This document shows, piece by piece, positions 46,741-58,779 of a DNA stretch of 64,000 bases. The stretch covers positions 56,888,565-56,952,564 of the forward strand of contig JAVIAB010000073.1 of the NCBI GenBank assembly GCA_032433765.1. Direction: 5' to 3'. The first letter of the stretch is position 1. Each line of letters opens with the position of its first letter. The stretch comes from Megaustenia siamemsis (lineage: Eukaryota; Mollusca; Gastropoda; Stylommatophora; Ariophantidae). The position numbers and the translations under genes were made by a program. The notes beneath the pieces were generated by a model. The model saw only the letters and a list, made by a program, of their open reading frames with translations. It did no database searches and was not told the DNA's origin.

Positions 46741-48779
46741 AATCCTACACGTAAAGTATCATATTGCTTTAATAAGGACAGGTAGGGGGCCCGCCCAAGA
46801 CTCTGGCCGATTCTGGTTGTGGAGGACATGGTCTGTGTGCAGCGAGCCCTGTTTCCTCGTAATTATTATCTATGATGGATGTCCTATTTGGCGCGGGAGA
46901 AACGAATTTGTTCTCGTGGTTTCTCCCCTCGACTGGTAGTCATGGAAATTGTGACAAAATAGACGAGACCCAACAAACGGTTATAACAATCGTCATTATA
47001 AGAAACAGAAATAGCTGTTATTCTGTGGCAGGTACCCCTTTGATAAAGATATCAAATTTACTACTACAGAACGCTAAACTGCTACGTCATCTCTAAGCAG
47101 AAATTGATACACGATCCGGTGTTATCAATTTCCTGGCTAGAGACAACACGGAAGAATTAAAAACTATTTTAAATTAAGATTGGGGAGGGGAGGGCCTTAC
47201 CTGTGTACGGAATACATGTACGCTTTAACGTTAAAGGAAATCACTACTAGCAATAAATAACGTTCTTGATCCGTTTCCTGTTTTCGTTTTGTGTGTACAG
47301 CATTTATGTCTGGTTTTTCAGCAGGGCATGATTTTATCTTTTACATTTTTGTTGTATTTCTTTCCAATTTCTACAGCAGTACTTTAACTGTCCTCTGGCT
47401 CATGTGTCTCAAATAGTATTTTTGATTCCTCTTTCTTTGTCATGACTCAAATAGTATTTTAAATTCCTCTTTCTTTGTCATGACTCAAATAGTATTTTTA
47501 ATTCCTTTTTTTTATTTCTCATGATTCAATAGAATTTTAAATTCCCCTTTCTTTCTCATGACTCAAGTAATATTTCTCATCCATATTTACCATAATATTT
47601 CAAGCATTCCTCTAGCATTGTCTCCGGTTGTATATATTTGTCATTTCCGTACTGGAATTGAACTAAAATTGAACATTTCCATTCCTCTTATCCCCAATAA
47701 TTAATCTTATTCTTCTCATTTTCATTTCTCAAATGTTATATCTTAATCATGACTCAAGTAATAGGTCTCATTCTCCTCTTTCAGAGTTACTTTTTTGAAC
47801 ACTAGTCTGTTGATAAATGAAAGAAACATGGCAATCACCTACGTTCTAATAATTATTTTTTTAACAGCATAAGAAGTTCCAATATAATGCAATAGGAAGG
47901 TACAGTATTCAACTTCACTGTTCCAGGTTGCATCATTTAGAGGTGAGGATGCCAGTGTTATTCCTTCCTATTACTTCCTCAATTCGACGAGCCTGGAGCC
48001 CATTCGCCTTTGCATCTACGTTGATTGGTCCAATGATCATTTACTTTCATTTGAAAAAAAAGAACGTGAAATAAATAATATGAACATTTCAACAATAAAT
48101 CTAATAATATATAAATAAAATAAACTGAGAAGCATAAGATGAGACTCTGGATATCAAACCCTCATCACAAACCTGTGAGTGAAACCGAAATGTTGAGAGC
48201 ATAAAATGACAATTCTGATATTGAACATTCACTTAAAAAAAATAAAATAGAAATTAAAATAAAACGTTCAGAAAACAACATTCAAATTTAGACCCTGACA
48301 TTAATTTTTTTTTTTTTTAAATACAGTAAACTAAACCAAAATGTGAAAAAGATCATATCACATGGAAATGTAGTCTGCTTCATCCAATGTTAAACCGTAT
48401 GGTAAAACCGTTTGATAAAACCGTATGGTAAAGTTAAAACCGCATCCGTTTAGTAATGGACCAGGATTCTTAATAACTTGAAATCTGACGTCAAGATTTA
48501 GTTGCGGTTTTATGTTCATATATGGTATCGTTTCACTCATTCCGCTTTTTGACTAGGTTATTATATGCTTCATTAATACGTGCATTTCTTGTGTGTGTGT
48601 GGCATTCCACTGTCTTCTCTCCCTTATTGTCCTTAAATAGAGGTTATAGGTGAAGGTCGTCACAAAGCACTAACGTTTCGTAATGGAGTGTTAGTGACTT
48701 TACTGTGTTAAGCCTCAGATTTATGGACTGAGGTGTCCAGTTCCCTTCTTCGCTGCTTTCTTTCTCAGAAAATATATTT
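46741..48779. other. no gene; short 52-bp tandem repeat at 47,399-47,575
   Basis: A step of about 52 bp containing CATGACTCAAATAGTATTTT occurs three to four times. Otherwise AT-rich single-copy DNA with no recognisable gene over 2 kb. Confidence 0.5.
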
Positions 48780-48890
48780 GGCACCAATTCAAAGATGAAA
48801 AAAATGGCCTCAACTGGCATTTGAACCCGAAACTTCATATTGGCAGGCGAGTTCACAAACCGCAACGATACTGGGACTGAGGTTAAGCAA
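48780..48890 (-). mobile_element. possible tRNA-derived SINE
   Basis: On the minus strand CGGGTTCAAATGCC resembles a B box, about 40 bp after a GTGAACTCGCCTGCC stretch. Only one copy seen, so low confidence. Confidence 0.35.
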
Positions 48891-49041
48891 GCTTATGTGT
48901 GTCTTGTCCTGGTTTACACAGAGACCAGAGACTTACGATATATGTGCCACTCGGCTAAATTCACTGACATCCGGATTACCTGGCTTGCTTTCATTCTTCG
49001 ATCATTACACGCTTGGCCAGACCAGTTAGTATGTTTCCATA

Positions 49042-49112
49042 GCTCATCATCATCATCATCATCATTGAGTGCCGTCTCCGCAACGAAGGTTGGCTACCAT
49101 GGTGCGCCATTC
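49042..49112 (-). mobile_element. LINE 3' end scrap (family C, copy 4)
   Basis: An ATC run and about 50 bp matching the end of family C (GAAGGTTGGCTACCATGG) stop abruptly at 49,112, where the sequence preceding the giant inverted repeat begins. Confidence 0.7.
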
Positions 49113-49621
49113 TGCATCCATAAGTAGTATAGCAGGGTCCATTTGACCCGTATTTGGACCGTAAATTAACAAAGACATATAGTGTGGTGCGCAGCGCACC
49201 ACATGTACATGAGAGACAGGGGGAGTTAACCGTGACATTTCGTGTCGAGGTATTGACCTCTAAGCCCGATGACCCGGAAGTGACGTGTTTATGTCTGGTG
49301 TGTGCTGACTTTGGAGTTCTTTATGTACTTGATCGTTAGTGATAGGCTAGTAGATTATACAACATCAATGAAAAACAATCAATATAAAACAGAAGACAAA
49401 GATATATTTTATTCTTTTATTATCTCAATAGGTGTATAACATACATTGATATTATATAACATTACAAACATATTCAGTACAGTGAGTCAATATATAGTAC
49501 ATGGATAACATTTATTTATAGATAGGTAGTTGGGTGTCTGCTTAGCTCTATGTCATAAATGAATCATAAGGGGTGAAACTATTAGAGATTGCTGGGTAGT
49601 CTAAGCTGGTAGTGTAAAGAG
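49113..49621. other. outer flank of the left arm with small hairpins
   Basis: Contains GGGTCCATTTGACCC (5-bp stem) near 49,136 and a perfect 9-bp stem, GTGGTGCGC-A-GCGCACCAC, at 49,184-49,202. No gene. It follows the polymerase stop codon, so in a polymerase-bearing element it would be 3' flank or terminal repeat. Confidence 0.4.
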
Positions 49622-49908
49622 TTAAATATCTAGAGGAGTTGTCGAGACGTTATCATTAGCTACCTTTCTTTTTATATAGAAATAGGAAAGAGCATTTCTT
49701 GTTTGACTGTAGGAAAATATGGAATTATTTAAGACTTTGAAACCTACATTTTTCCCACCCTTAGCCTTTTGCGTAGCGAGAACCTCTAAAAACATATCTT
49801 TATCTAATTTGTTGTGTTGCTTGCTTAGCCCTTTACAACTGATTTTATCGTAATCCCCACTACAATGGTATGTCTTACTACATAAGCTAACAAGAGCTGG
49901 CCCTTCGT
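49622..49908 (-). pseudogene. C-terminal fragment of a probable family-B DNA polymerase (left arm)
   Basis: About 95 codons end at a TAA at 49,622. Visible blocks are SLCSKTYHC, ISCKGLSKQHN, ALSYFYIKRKV and STTPLDI, an arrangement I associate with the C-terminal end of DNA polymerases of the protein-primed family-B type found in Polinton-like and virus-like elements of invertebrates. The palm and exonuclease domains are absent. The LINE at 49,909-52,118 splits it; upstream codons lie at about 52,119-52,165, where the arm also differs by a run-length change. Beyond these the frame meets a stop and the 32-bp array, so the rest of the gene was never part of the arm. Non-functional. Confidence 0.5.
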
Positions 49909-49925
49909 CTTCTTCTTCTACCTTT

Positions 49926-51248
49926 TTAGCTCCCAGTGGAGCATAGGTCTTCAACAAACACTTTCCAAGTCGTTCTGTTTTTTGCAATTCTTTTAAGATC
50001 ATTCCATGTCTTCCCCATCATCTTCATCTCTGCTTCAATCTGTCTTCTCCAAGAATTCCTTGGTCTTCCTCTTTGTCTTTTCCCCTGGGGATTCCAAAAA
50101 AGGGCCTGTTGTGTAATACTCTCAGTTGGTTTCCGTAGTGTGTGTCCTATCCATCGCCATCGTCTTCGCTGTATTTCTTTATCCACTGGTATTTGACCAG
50201 TACATTTCCATAATTCCACGTTAGTGACTTTGTCCTGCCATTTCCATCCCTTTATTCTGCGCAAGCATCCATTAATGAAAGTCTGTACCTTCGTGATTGT
50301 CAATTTTGTTATTCTCCATGTTTCACAGCCATATAATAGAACCGACTTAACATTGGAGTTGAAAATTTGTATTTTTGTATTTAGCCTAATTTCTTTGGAT
50401 TTCCATATGTTTCCCAGTGCAATGAAAGCTCCTCTTGCTTTTGATATCCTTATTTTGGTATCGTTTTCTGTTCCTCCCTCTTTATCTATATTACTGCCCA
50501 GATATATATAAGATTGTACGTCTAGTAGAGGTATTTCTCCTAGTTTTATTTGGTTATTGCCAACTGCATTAATTCTCATAATGTTGGTCTTATCTCTATT
50601 AATCTTTAGTCCTAGCTGTTGTGATCTCTCATCTAATATACTCATTTTATCTTGCATCTGTTGGTGGCTGTGTGATAGGAGAGCTATGTCATCAGCAAAG
50701 TCTAAATCATCAAGTTGTTTGGTCAGTGACCACTGGATCCCATTTCTGTTGTTTTGAGTTATTTTCATAATCCAATCTATGGCCAGTAGAAAGAGAAATG
50801 GAGACAGAAGGCATCCTTGCCTTACTCCTGTTCTTATTTCAAATGCTTCTGTAAGCTGTCCTTCATGCACCACACTACATTTTGTTCCTTCATACATTGT
50901 TTTTATCAGGTTAATAAACTTTATGGGGATTCCATAATGACTCAGCAACTTCCAAAGCATTCTTCTGTCTAAACTATCAAATGCCTTTTCGTAATCTATG
51001 AATCCAATATAAAGTGGGGATTTTAGTTCTAAACTTTGTTCAACTATTATACGTAGAGTAGTTATTTGATCAGCACATGATCTGTTCTTCCTAAAACCTG
51101 CTTGTTCATCTCTCAAGTGTTTCTCTATAGCCTCTTTTAGTCTCTCCAGAATGATTCTGCCTAATATTTTTCCTGGCACTGATAGTAGCATAATTCCCCT
51201 ATAATTTGTGCACTCCTGTAAACTTCCTTTCTTTGGTAGTTTGATCAT
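49926..51248 (-). pseudogene. LINE reverse transcriptase, palm to C-terminus
   Basis: 440 codons without a stop. RT motifs in order: NYRGIMLLSVPGKIL (residues 15-29), AGFRKNRSCADQI, YIGFIDYEKAFDSLDR (motif A, catalytic Asp), GVRQGCLLSPFLF (motif B), DDLDFADDIALLS (motif C, catalytic Asp pair), LGLKINRDKTN (motif D). The tail has RRRWRWIGHTLRK and KRQRGRPRNSWRR. All palm catalytic residues are intact, so the copy is young, but the upstream frameshift and missing endonuclease make it inactive. RTE-like by its tail; the clade is not settled. Confidence 0.9.
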
Positions 51249-51931
51249 ATAACTTCTCTCCAGTCTTTAGGTATTTCTTCCCTCTCCCAAATTTTATCCA
51301 ATAGATTATGTAACATCTTGGTAGAGGTGATAATATCTGCTTTGATGGCTTCCGAAGGAATTTCATCTGGTCCTGTGGCTTTACCATCTTTTAATAGTTT
51401 GATGGCTTTCATTATTTCTTCTTTGCTTGGTTTTCCGCAGTTAACGTGTAATTCTTCTTCTGCTGGTAGTATATCTGGAGGATTATTTGAGCCGGGTCTG
51501 TTCAAAAGTTCTTCAAAGTGCTCCTTCCATCTCTCCATTTGTTCCCTTATATTACTAAGCAGATTTCCTTTCTTATCTTTGATAAAGGTGTTGATCTGTT
51601 TGTATTTTCCACCTAATTTCTTTGTGCTGTTGTACAGTTCTTTCATATTCCCTTTATTTGCTGCTTCTTCTGCCTCTTTAGCTAATTCATCTATATATTT
51701 CCTCTTATCCCTTTTAATGCATCTTCTCACTTCTTTGTTCACCTCTGTGTAAGCTTCCTGTGTCTTGGCTTTATTACTTCTTGTTTTGCTTTTATTTATG
51801 TCTGCTTTCTTGTTCTTTCTTTCTTTAATTTTATCCAGGTTCTCTGCTGTCATCCATGCCTTATTCTGGCGTTCTCTTTCCCCAGTGTTTCTTCGCATGT
51901 CTCTTTCCATATATTTTTTACCTGTTTCCAA
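51245..51931 (-). pseudogene. LINE ORF2 segment: linker and first RT motifs
   Basis: 228 codons rich in Lys and Glu, covering the region between endonuclease and RT, then ATGPDEIPSEAIK (RT entry motif) and IWEREEIPKDWREV. It runs into the next frame with a 4-base overlap; comparison within the protein suggests a single lost base at about 51,252 broke one original ORF. The start shown is the first Met after truncation. Confidence 0.8.
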
Positions 51932-52204
51932 TGATCTTCTATATTTATTGTATTTTCTAGTTGTTGGAGGACTTGGTATTTGTTTGATATTGTGACTGCG
52001 AATTTATCTTTAATTCCTTGTTCTTTAAGAAACCCTACATTGAAATACTTTCTGCCCTTATTCGTTGTAGTATACCTTTTTAATTTAATTTGTTTTAATT
52101 TATTTAATTTAATTTATTTGGCCCTTCGTACTCTAGTTTAAAAGACCGGGCGTTCGTTGGTGTATGCTTTAACACCCGTACAGTTTATACAGTCTGTTTT
52201 GCTA

Positions 52205-53938
52205 ATATGTTCATCGCAGCGATAGGTGTATGGAGGTCGCCTAGTGTGTAATAAGGGCTGTATAGGGGTCGTTTAGTGTGCCGTGATGGGTCAATGGAGG
52301 TCGGCTAGTATGTCGTGATGGGTGTACGGATGTCGTCTAGTGTGTCATATTGGGTGTATAGAGGGCGTTTAGTGTGTCATGATGGTTGTATAGGGGTCGT
52401 CTAGTGTGTCATGATGGTTGTATAGGGGTCGTCTAGTGTGCCGTGATGGGTGTACGGAGGTCGTCTAGTGTGTCATATTGGGTGTATAGAGGGCGTTTAG
52501 TGTGTCATGATGGTTGTATAGGGATCGTCTAGTGTGTCATGATGGTTGTATAGGGGTCGTCTAGTGTGCCGTGATGGGTCAATGGAGGTCGGCTAGTATG
52601 TCGTGATGGGTGTACGGAGGTCGTCTAGTGTGTCATATTGGGTGTATAGAGGGCGTTTAGTGTGTCATGATGGTTGTATAGGGGTCGTCTAGTGTGTCAT
52701 GATGGGTGTATAGGGGTCGTCTAGTGTGCCGTGATGGGTGTACGGAGGTCGTCTAGTGTGTCATATTGGGTGTATAGAGGGCGTTTAGTGTGTCATGATG
52801 GTTGTATAGGGGTCGTCTAGTGTGTCATGATGGTTGTATAGGGGTCGTCTAGTGTGCCGTGAGGGGTCAATGGAGGTCGGCTAGTATGTCGTGATGGGTG
52901 TACGGAGGTCGTCTAGTGTGTCATATTGGGTGTATAGAGGGCGTTTAGTGTGTCATGATGGTTGTATAGGGGTCGTCTAGTGTGTCATGATGGTTGTATA
53001 GGGGTCGTCTAGTGTGCCGTGATGGGTGTACGGAGGTCGTCTAGTGTGTCATATTGGGTGTATAGAGGGCGTTTAGTGTGTCATGATGGTTGTATAGGGA
53101 TCGTCTAGTGTGTCATGATGGTTGTATAGGGGTCGTCTAGTGTGCCGCGATGGGTCAATGGAGGTCGGCTAGTATGTCGTGATGGGTGTACGGAGGTCGT
53201 CTAGTGTGTCATATTGGGTGTATAGAGAGCGTTTAGTGTGTCATGATGGTTGTATAGGGGTCGTCTAGTGTGTCATGATGGGTGTATAGGGGTCGTCTAG
53301 TGTGCCGTGATGGGTGTACGGAGGTCGTCTAGTGTGTCATATTGGTGTATAGAGGGCGTTTAGTGTGTCATGATGGTTGTATAGGGGTCGTCTAGTGTGT
53401 CATGATGGTTGTATAGGGGTCGTCTAGTGTGCCGTGAGGGGTCAATGGAGGTCGGCTAGTATGTCGTGATGGGTGTACGGAGGTCGTCTAGTGTGTCATA
53501 TTGGGTGTATAGAGGGCGTTTAGTGTGTCATGATGGTTGTATAGGGGTCGTCTAGTGTGTCATGATGGTTGTATAGGGTCGTCTAGTGTGCCATGATGGG
53601 TGCGTGGAGGTCGGCTAGTATGTCGTGATGGGTCAATGGAGGTCGTCTAGTGGGGTATGATGGTTGTATGGAGGTCGTCTAGTGTGTCATATTGGGTGTA
53701 TAGAGGGCGTTTAGTGTGTCATGATGGTTGTATAGGGGTCGTCTAGTGTGTCATATTGGGTGTATAGAGGGCGTCTAGTGTGTCATGATGGGTGTATGTA
53801 GGTCGTTTAGTGTGTCATATTGGGTGTATAGAGGGCGTTTAGTGTGTCGTGAGGGGTGCATGGAGGTCGTCTACTGTGTCGTGAGGGGTGTATGGAGGTC
53901 ATCTAGTGTGGTATGTGGGGTGTATGGCGGTTGTCTGG
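52205..53938. repeat. 32-bp tandem array, left arm, about 55 units
   Basis: Unit like TCGTCTAGTGTGTCATGATG plus GTTGTATAGGGG. Variant units follow one another in a fixed order of about nine, repeated roughly every 280 bp. The mirrored right-arm array is shorter. Confidence 0.95.
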
Positions 53939-54690
53939 TATATCATACTTAATCAACCAATAAGAAAATGAAGGAACATTACATTCAACATTACTTATCT
54001 TAACTACTTTACATCAATACAGTTGAATAACGTGTTATCGTTAAGTCTTACCATACTTTAAGAGAAAACATTCAAACTTACAGCGTAAAATATAGTCTCA
54101 ATCATCTACACCGAATATAACCTGTTATCGATAAGCCTTAACATACGTTAAGAGAAAACAAGCCAACTTACTGTGCAAAAATCCGCTAGTGTGAACAGTA
54201 ACTTTCCTTGAATCAACCAAACTTATAACGCCGTCTAGTTTAAATATAACCTGGTAAGAAATGAATAAATTAACCAATCAGCGAGTGACTATGCCAACAT
54301 CGCTTGATATCGGGATTAACCAATCAGAAAAGAGTATAACATAGGAGGCGGGCGAAGAAATGGCTGACAGGTGGATTAACCAATCAGAAAAGCGCGTTAG
54401 CCAAGCGTAGGTAGTGGCTGTCGGGTCAGCAGTGGGGGAAAAATGCGGGGTGGTGGGTTACTTGAACTCGTTTTGACCCTGAGGCAATTCCAGAAGAGTT
54501 CTATGACCTCATTTTGACCGCTGAAGGCTTTAATACCAATGTTTCCCACTTCAACGAACGACATACATCATTAAAGGTGATTACTTCAGCTCTTAGACTT
54601 TGGAGTTCCATATCTTTATCACTTCAACGAATGACAGACAACAGTAAAGATGATCATTTCAGGTAAGAAAACTTAGTTCCAAACCCTAAA
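53939..54690 (+). promoter_or_regulatory. single-copy arm segment with three CCAAT motifs and a splice donor
   Basis: ATTAACCAATCAG occurs at 54,269, 54,315 and 54,375, spaced 46 and 60 bp. About 290 bp further on, TTTCAG/GTAAGAA at 54,660-54,668 is a near-consensus 5' splice site in the same direction. Between them is a stretch open over about 70 codons if single-base run-length differences between the two arms are taken into account; neither arm alone is fully open. The layout suggests an inward-pointing first exon, which is inference. Confidence 0.35.
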
Positions 54691-56010
54691 ATTTCGTTTC
54701 ATAACCAAAAAGTTGAACTCAAAACCCTAAAAATTTAGGCCCAAAGTTGTAATTGTTAGACACGAAAGTCGTAAATGTTATATGCAAAGTCCAAAAGTTT
54801 GTCAAAAAGACAACCCAAACTCAAAATAGTTAGACACAAAACCCAACAATTTATAGGCAAAGTCCAAAAAGTTACTCAAAAGACAACTAATGTAACTCTT
54901 AATCCCAAAAATTTCGGCTCATATGCACAAAGTTGAACACGAACTCTACAAATTTAGTCCCAAAGTCGTAATTGTTAGACACGAAAGTCGTAAATGTTAT
55001 ATTCAAATCCAAAAGTTTGTTAAAAAGACAACCCAAACTCAAAATAGTTAGATGCAAAGCTCAAAAATGTATATGCAAAGTCCAAAAAGTTACTCCAAAA
55101 GACAACTAATGTAACACTTAACCCCAAAATTTCGGCTCATATGCACAAAGTTGAACTCAAAACCATAAAAATTTAGTCCCAAAAGTGATACTAGTTAGAC
55201 ACGAAAGTCGTAAATGTTATATACAAAGTCTAAAAGTTTGTCAAAAAGACAACCCAAACTCAGAATAGTTAGACACAAAACCCAACAATTTATAGGCAAA
55301 GTCCAAAAAGTTACTCCAAAAGACAACTAATGTAACACTTAACCCCAAATTTCGTCTCATAACCAAACAGTTGAACTCAAAACCATAAAATTTAGTCCCA
55401 AAGTGATACTAGTTCGACACAAAAGTCGTAAATATTATATACAAAGTCTAAAAGTTTGTCAAAAAAGACAACCCAAACTCAGAATAGTTAGACACAAAAC
55501 CCAAACAAATTATAGGCAAAGTCCAAAAAGTTACTCCAAAAGACAACTAATGTAACACTTAACCCCAAAATTTCGTCTCATAACCAAACAGTTGAACCCA
55601 AAACCCTAAAAATTTAGTCCCAAAGTGATACTAGTTCGACACAAAAGTCGTAAATGTTATATACAAAGGCCAAAAACTTGTCAAAAAGACAACCCAAACT
55701 CAGAATAGTTAGACACGAAAGTCATAAATGTTATATGCAAAGTTCAAAATTTTGTCAAAAAGACAACCCAAACTCAGAATATTTAGACACAAAAGACCAA
55801 ATAGTTACATTCAAAGTCCAAAAGTTTGTCAAAAAGACAACCCAAACTCAAAAGTTGTCAAAAAGACAACCCAAACTCAAAATAGTTAGACATGAAAGGT
55901 CAAAAAGGTATACTCAAAGTCCAAAATGTTACTTCAAAAGACAACTAATATAACAACAAGCCCCAAAACTTCGTCTCATAACCAAAAGTTGAACTCAAAA
56001 CCCTAAAAAG
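54691..56010. repeat. 220-bp tandem array, left arm, about 6 units
   Basis: The marker CAACCCAAACTC recurs at about 54,811, 55,029, 55,250, 55,469 and 55,690, giving 218-221 bp. The array has the same length in the right arm. Confidence 0.92.
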
Positions 56011-56380
56011 TGTCCACTTATCAACCAAAGTCTTTAATACAGCTGAGAAAACCCTAATAAATAATTACAATTTACTAAAAATGTTGCCCTTGATGATAGT
56101 TGCGACTGTGTCTAAATCATTATTGAAAATATTCATAGAACTCTAGTAAAAACCAAGCACACTAAAACACCACATTGAAAGAATGAACTTAAAGTTCACG
56201 CCCCTGTCACAACTCTGCTAAGAAAAGTACTGCGAAGCATGAAAGTTATGTCCCCTGCTATAACTCTACTAAACGAAAGTATTACCAAACACGTAGGTTA
56301 CACTCCTACCATAACCCACTAAGAAAAACAAGATTTTGCTTAAAATACCACATTTATGATTGTTACGCCCCTTGTCCCTT
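56011..56380 (+). other. single-copy arm segment between arrays
   Basis: Contains a short frame ending in TAG at about 56,145 that is also open in the right arm (60,425-60,646 minus), and an AATAAA at about 56,055. It could be the last exon of a small unit starting at 54.4 kb, with the 220-bp array as intron; no independent support. Confidence 0.3.
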
Positions 56381-58470
56381 TATGAGGGACGCCCATGAAA
56401 CTGTTAGAAATAGTAAATTTAACCTAGTGGCATACCCCAGATGTTATATTAGACATCCCCGTATCAAAAATTTAATTAAAAACTCACTTTTAGGGTTGTT
56501 ACGCCCCTTGACCCTTTATGAGGGGACGCCCATGAAACTGTTAAAAATAGTAAATTTAACAGCTAGACATACCCCAAACTTTATATTAAGCATCCCATAT
56601 CAAGAATTTACATAAAAACCACTTTTGAAATTACTATCCCTGTACCCATTTTTGATGGTTACGCCCATGAAACTGTTAAAAATAGTCAATTTAACATCTA
56701 GACATACCACAAACTTTATATTAAGCATCTCCGTATCAAGAATTTACATAAAAACAACTTTTGAAATTACTACCCCTGTACCAATTTTTGGCGGTTACGC
56801 CCATGAAATCGATAAAAAATTGAAATTTAACACCTAGACATACCCCAAACTTCATTTTAGTCATCCCTGTATCAAGAATTTACATAAAAACAACTTTTGA
56901 AATTACTACCCCGGTACCCATTTTTGGCGGTTACGCCCATGAAACTGTTAAAAATAGTAAATTTAACATCTAGACATACCCCAAACTTTATATTAAGCAT
57001 CCCCATATCAAGAATTTACATAAAAACAACTTTTGAAATTACTACCCCTGTACCAATTTTTGGCGGTTACGCCCATGAAATCGATAAAAAATTGAATTTA
57101 ACACCTAGACATACCCCAAACTTCATTTTAGTCATCCCTGTATCAAGAATTTACATAAAAACAACTTTTGAAATTACTACCCCTGTACCCATTTTTGGCG
57201 GTTACGCCCATGAAAACTGTTAAAAATAGTAAATTTAACATCAAGACATACCCCAAACTTTATATTAAGCATCCCCATATCAAGAATTTACATAAAAATC
57301 ACTTTTGAAATTACTACCCCTGTACCCATTTTGGCGGTTACGCCCATGAAATCGATAAAAAATTAAAATTTAACATCTAGACATACCCCCAAACTTATAT
57401 TAAGCATCCCCATATCAAGAATTTACATAAAAATCACTTTTGAAATTACTACCCCTGTACCCATTTTTGGCGGTTACGCCCATGAAATCGATAAAAAATT
57501 AAAATTTAACATCTAGACATACCCCAAACTTTATATTAAGCATCCCATATCAAGAATTTACATAAAAACAACTTTTGAAATTACTACCCCTGTACCAATT
57601 TTTGGCGGTTACGCCCATGAAATCGATAAAAAATTGAAATTTAACACCTAGACATACCCAAACTTCATTTTAGTCATCCCTGTATCAAGAATTTACATAA
57701 AAACAACTTTTGAAATTACTACCCGGTACCCATTTTTGGCGGTTACGCCCATGAAACTGTTAAAAATAGTAAATTTAACATCAAGACATACCCAAACTTT
57801 ATATTAAGCATCCCCATATCAAGAATTTACATAAAAATCACTTTTGAAATTACTACCCCTGTACCCATTTTGGCGGTTACGCCCATGAAATCGATAAAAA
57901 ATTAAAATTTAACATCTAGACATACCCCAAACTTTATATTAAGCATCCCCATATCAAGAATTTACATAAAAATCACTTTTGAAATTATACCCCTGTACCC
58001 ATTTTTGGCGGTTACGCCCATGAAATCGATAAAAAATTAAAATTTAACATCTAGACATACCCAAACTTTATATTAAGCATCCCCATATCAAGAATTTACA
58101 TAAAAATCACTTTTGAAATTACTACCCCTGTACCATTTTTGGCGGTTACGCCCATGAAATCGATAAAAAATTGAAATATAAACACCAGACATACCCAAAC
58201 TTCATTTTAGTCGTCCCTGTATAAAGAATTTACATAAAAACAACTTTTGAAATTACTACCCCTGTACCCATTTTTGACGGTTACGCCCATGAAACTGTTA
58301 GAAATAGTAAATTTACACTCTAGGGTTACTCCAAACTTTACATTAAACATCCCGTAGCAAGAATTTACATAAAAAAACAAGTTTTGAAATTACTACCCCA
58401 GTACCCATTTTTGGCGGTTACGCCCATGTAATCGATAAAAAATTGAAGTTTAACCTATGGGCATACATCA
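56381..58470. repeat. 136-bp tandem array, left arm, about 16 units
   Basis: The marker GCCCATGAAA recurs at 56,391, 56,528, 56,663 and 56,799, a period of 135-137 bp. Unit contains TTTTTGGCGGTTACGCCCAT. Short frames over it are products of the repeat. Confidence 0.95.
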
Positions 58471-58552
58471 AACATAATATGTGACACGCCCAGTGTATCA
58501 ATTTGCCTAAAAAATCAACCAAAAATTAGTATATATAGTATGTCAATTAGGA

Positions 58553-58703
58553 CCCCAAATGTTGCTTCCAGAAGCACCTAAATCCTTATATAAATAGTCT
58601 ACCCTCACATGGAAGCATATTTTTCCTTATATGAGAGTCTACCCTCACATGGAAGCACATTTTTCCTTATATGAGAGTCTACCGTTTTCCTATAGTCTAT
58701 CCA
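58553..58703. other. spacer at the centre of the giant inverted repeat
   Basis: 151 bp that are not mirrored. It holds a direct duplication of a 40-bp step with CTACCCTCACATGGAAGCA, so the spacer has itself expanded. Confidence 0.85.
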
Positions 58704-58779
58704 TCCTAATTGACATTGTATACTACTAATTTTTGGTTGATTTTTTAGGCAAAATTGATACATGGGCGTGTCACTATAT

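Larger units (their letters stand above)
49909..52118 (-). mobile_element. LINE (family F, copy 1) inserted in the left arm, 11-bp TSD
   Basis: Bounded by TGGCCCTTCGT at 49,898-49,908 and 52,119-52,129. The 3' end, GCTAAAAAGGTAGAAGAAGAAG on the minus strand split across 49,909-49,930, matches the end of copy 2 at 19,831. The 5' end is truncated and begins with about 45 bp of AT-only sequence. The endonuclease domain is missing. The right arm preserves the uninterrupted target near 63,850-63,872. Confidence 0.95.

Noticed and set aside
50224..51995. Plus-strand frames across the left-arm LINE
   Set aside because: Antisense shadows of the reverse transcriptase reading on the minus strand.
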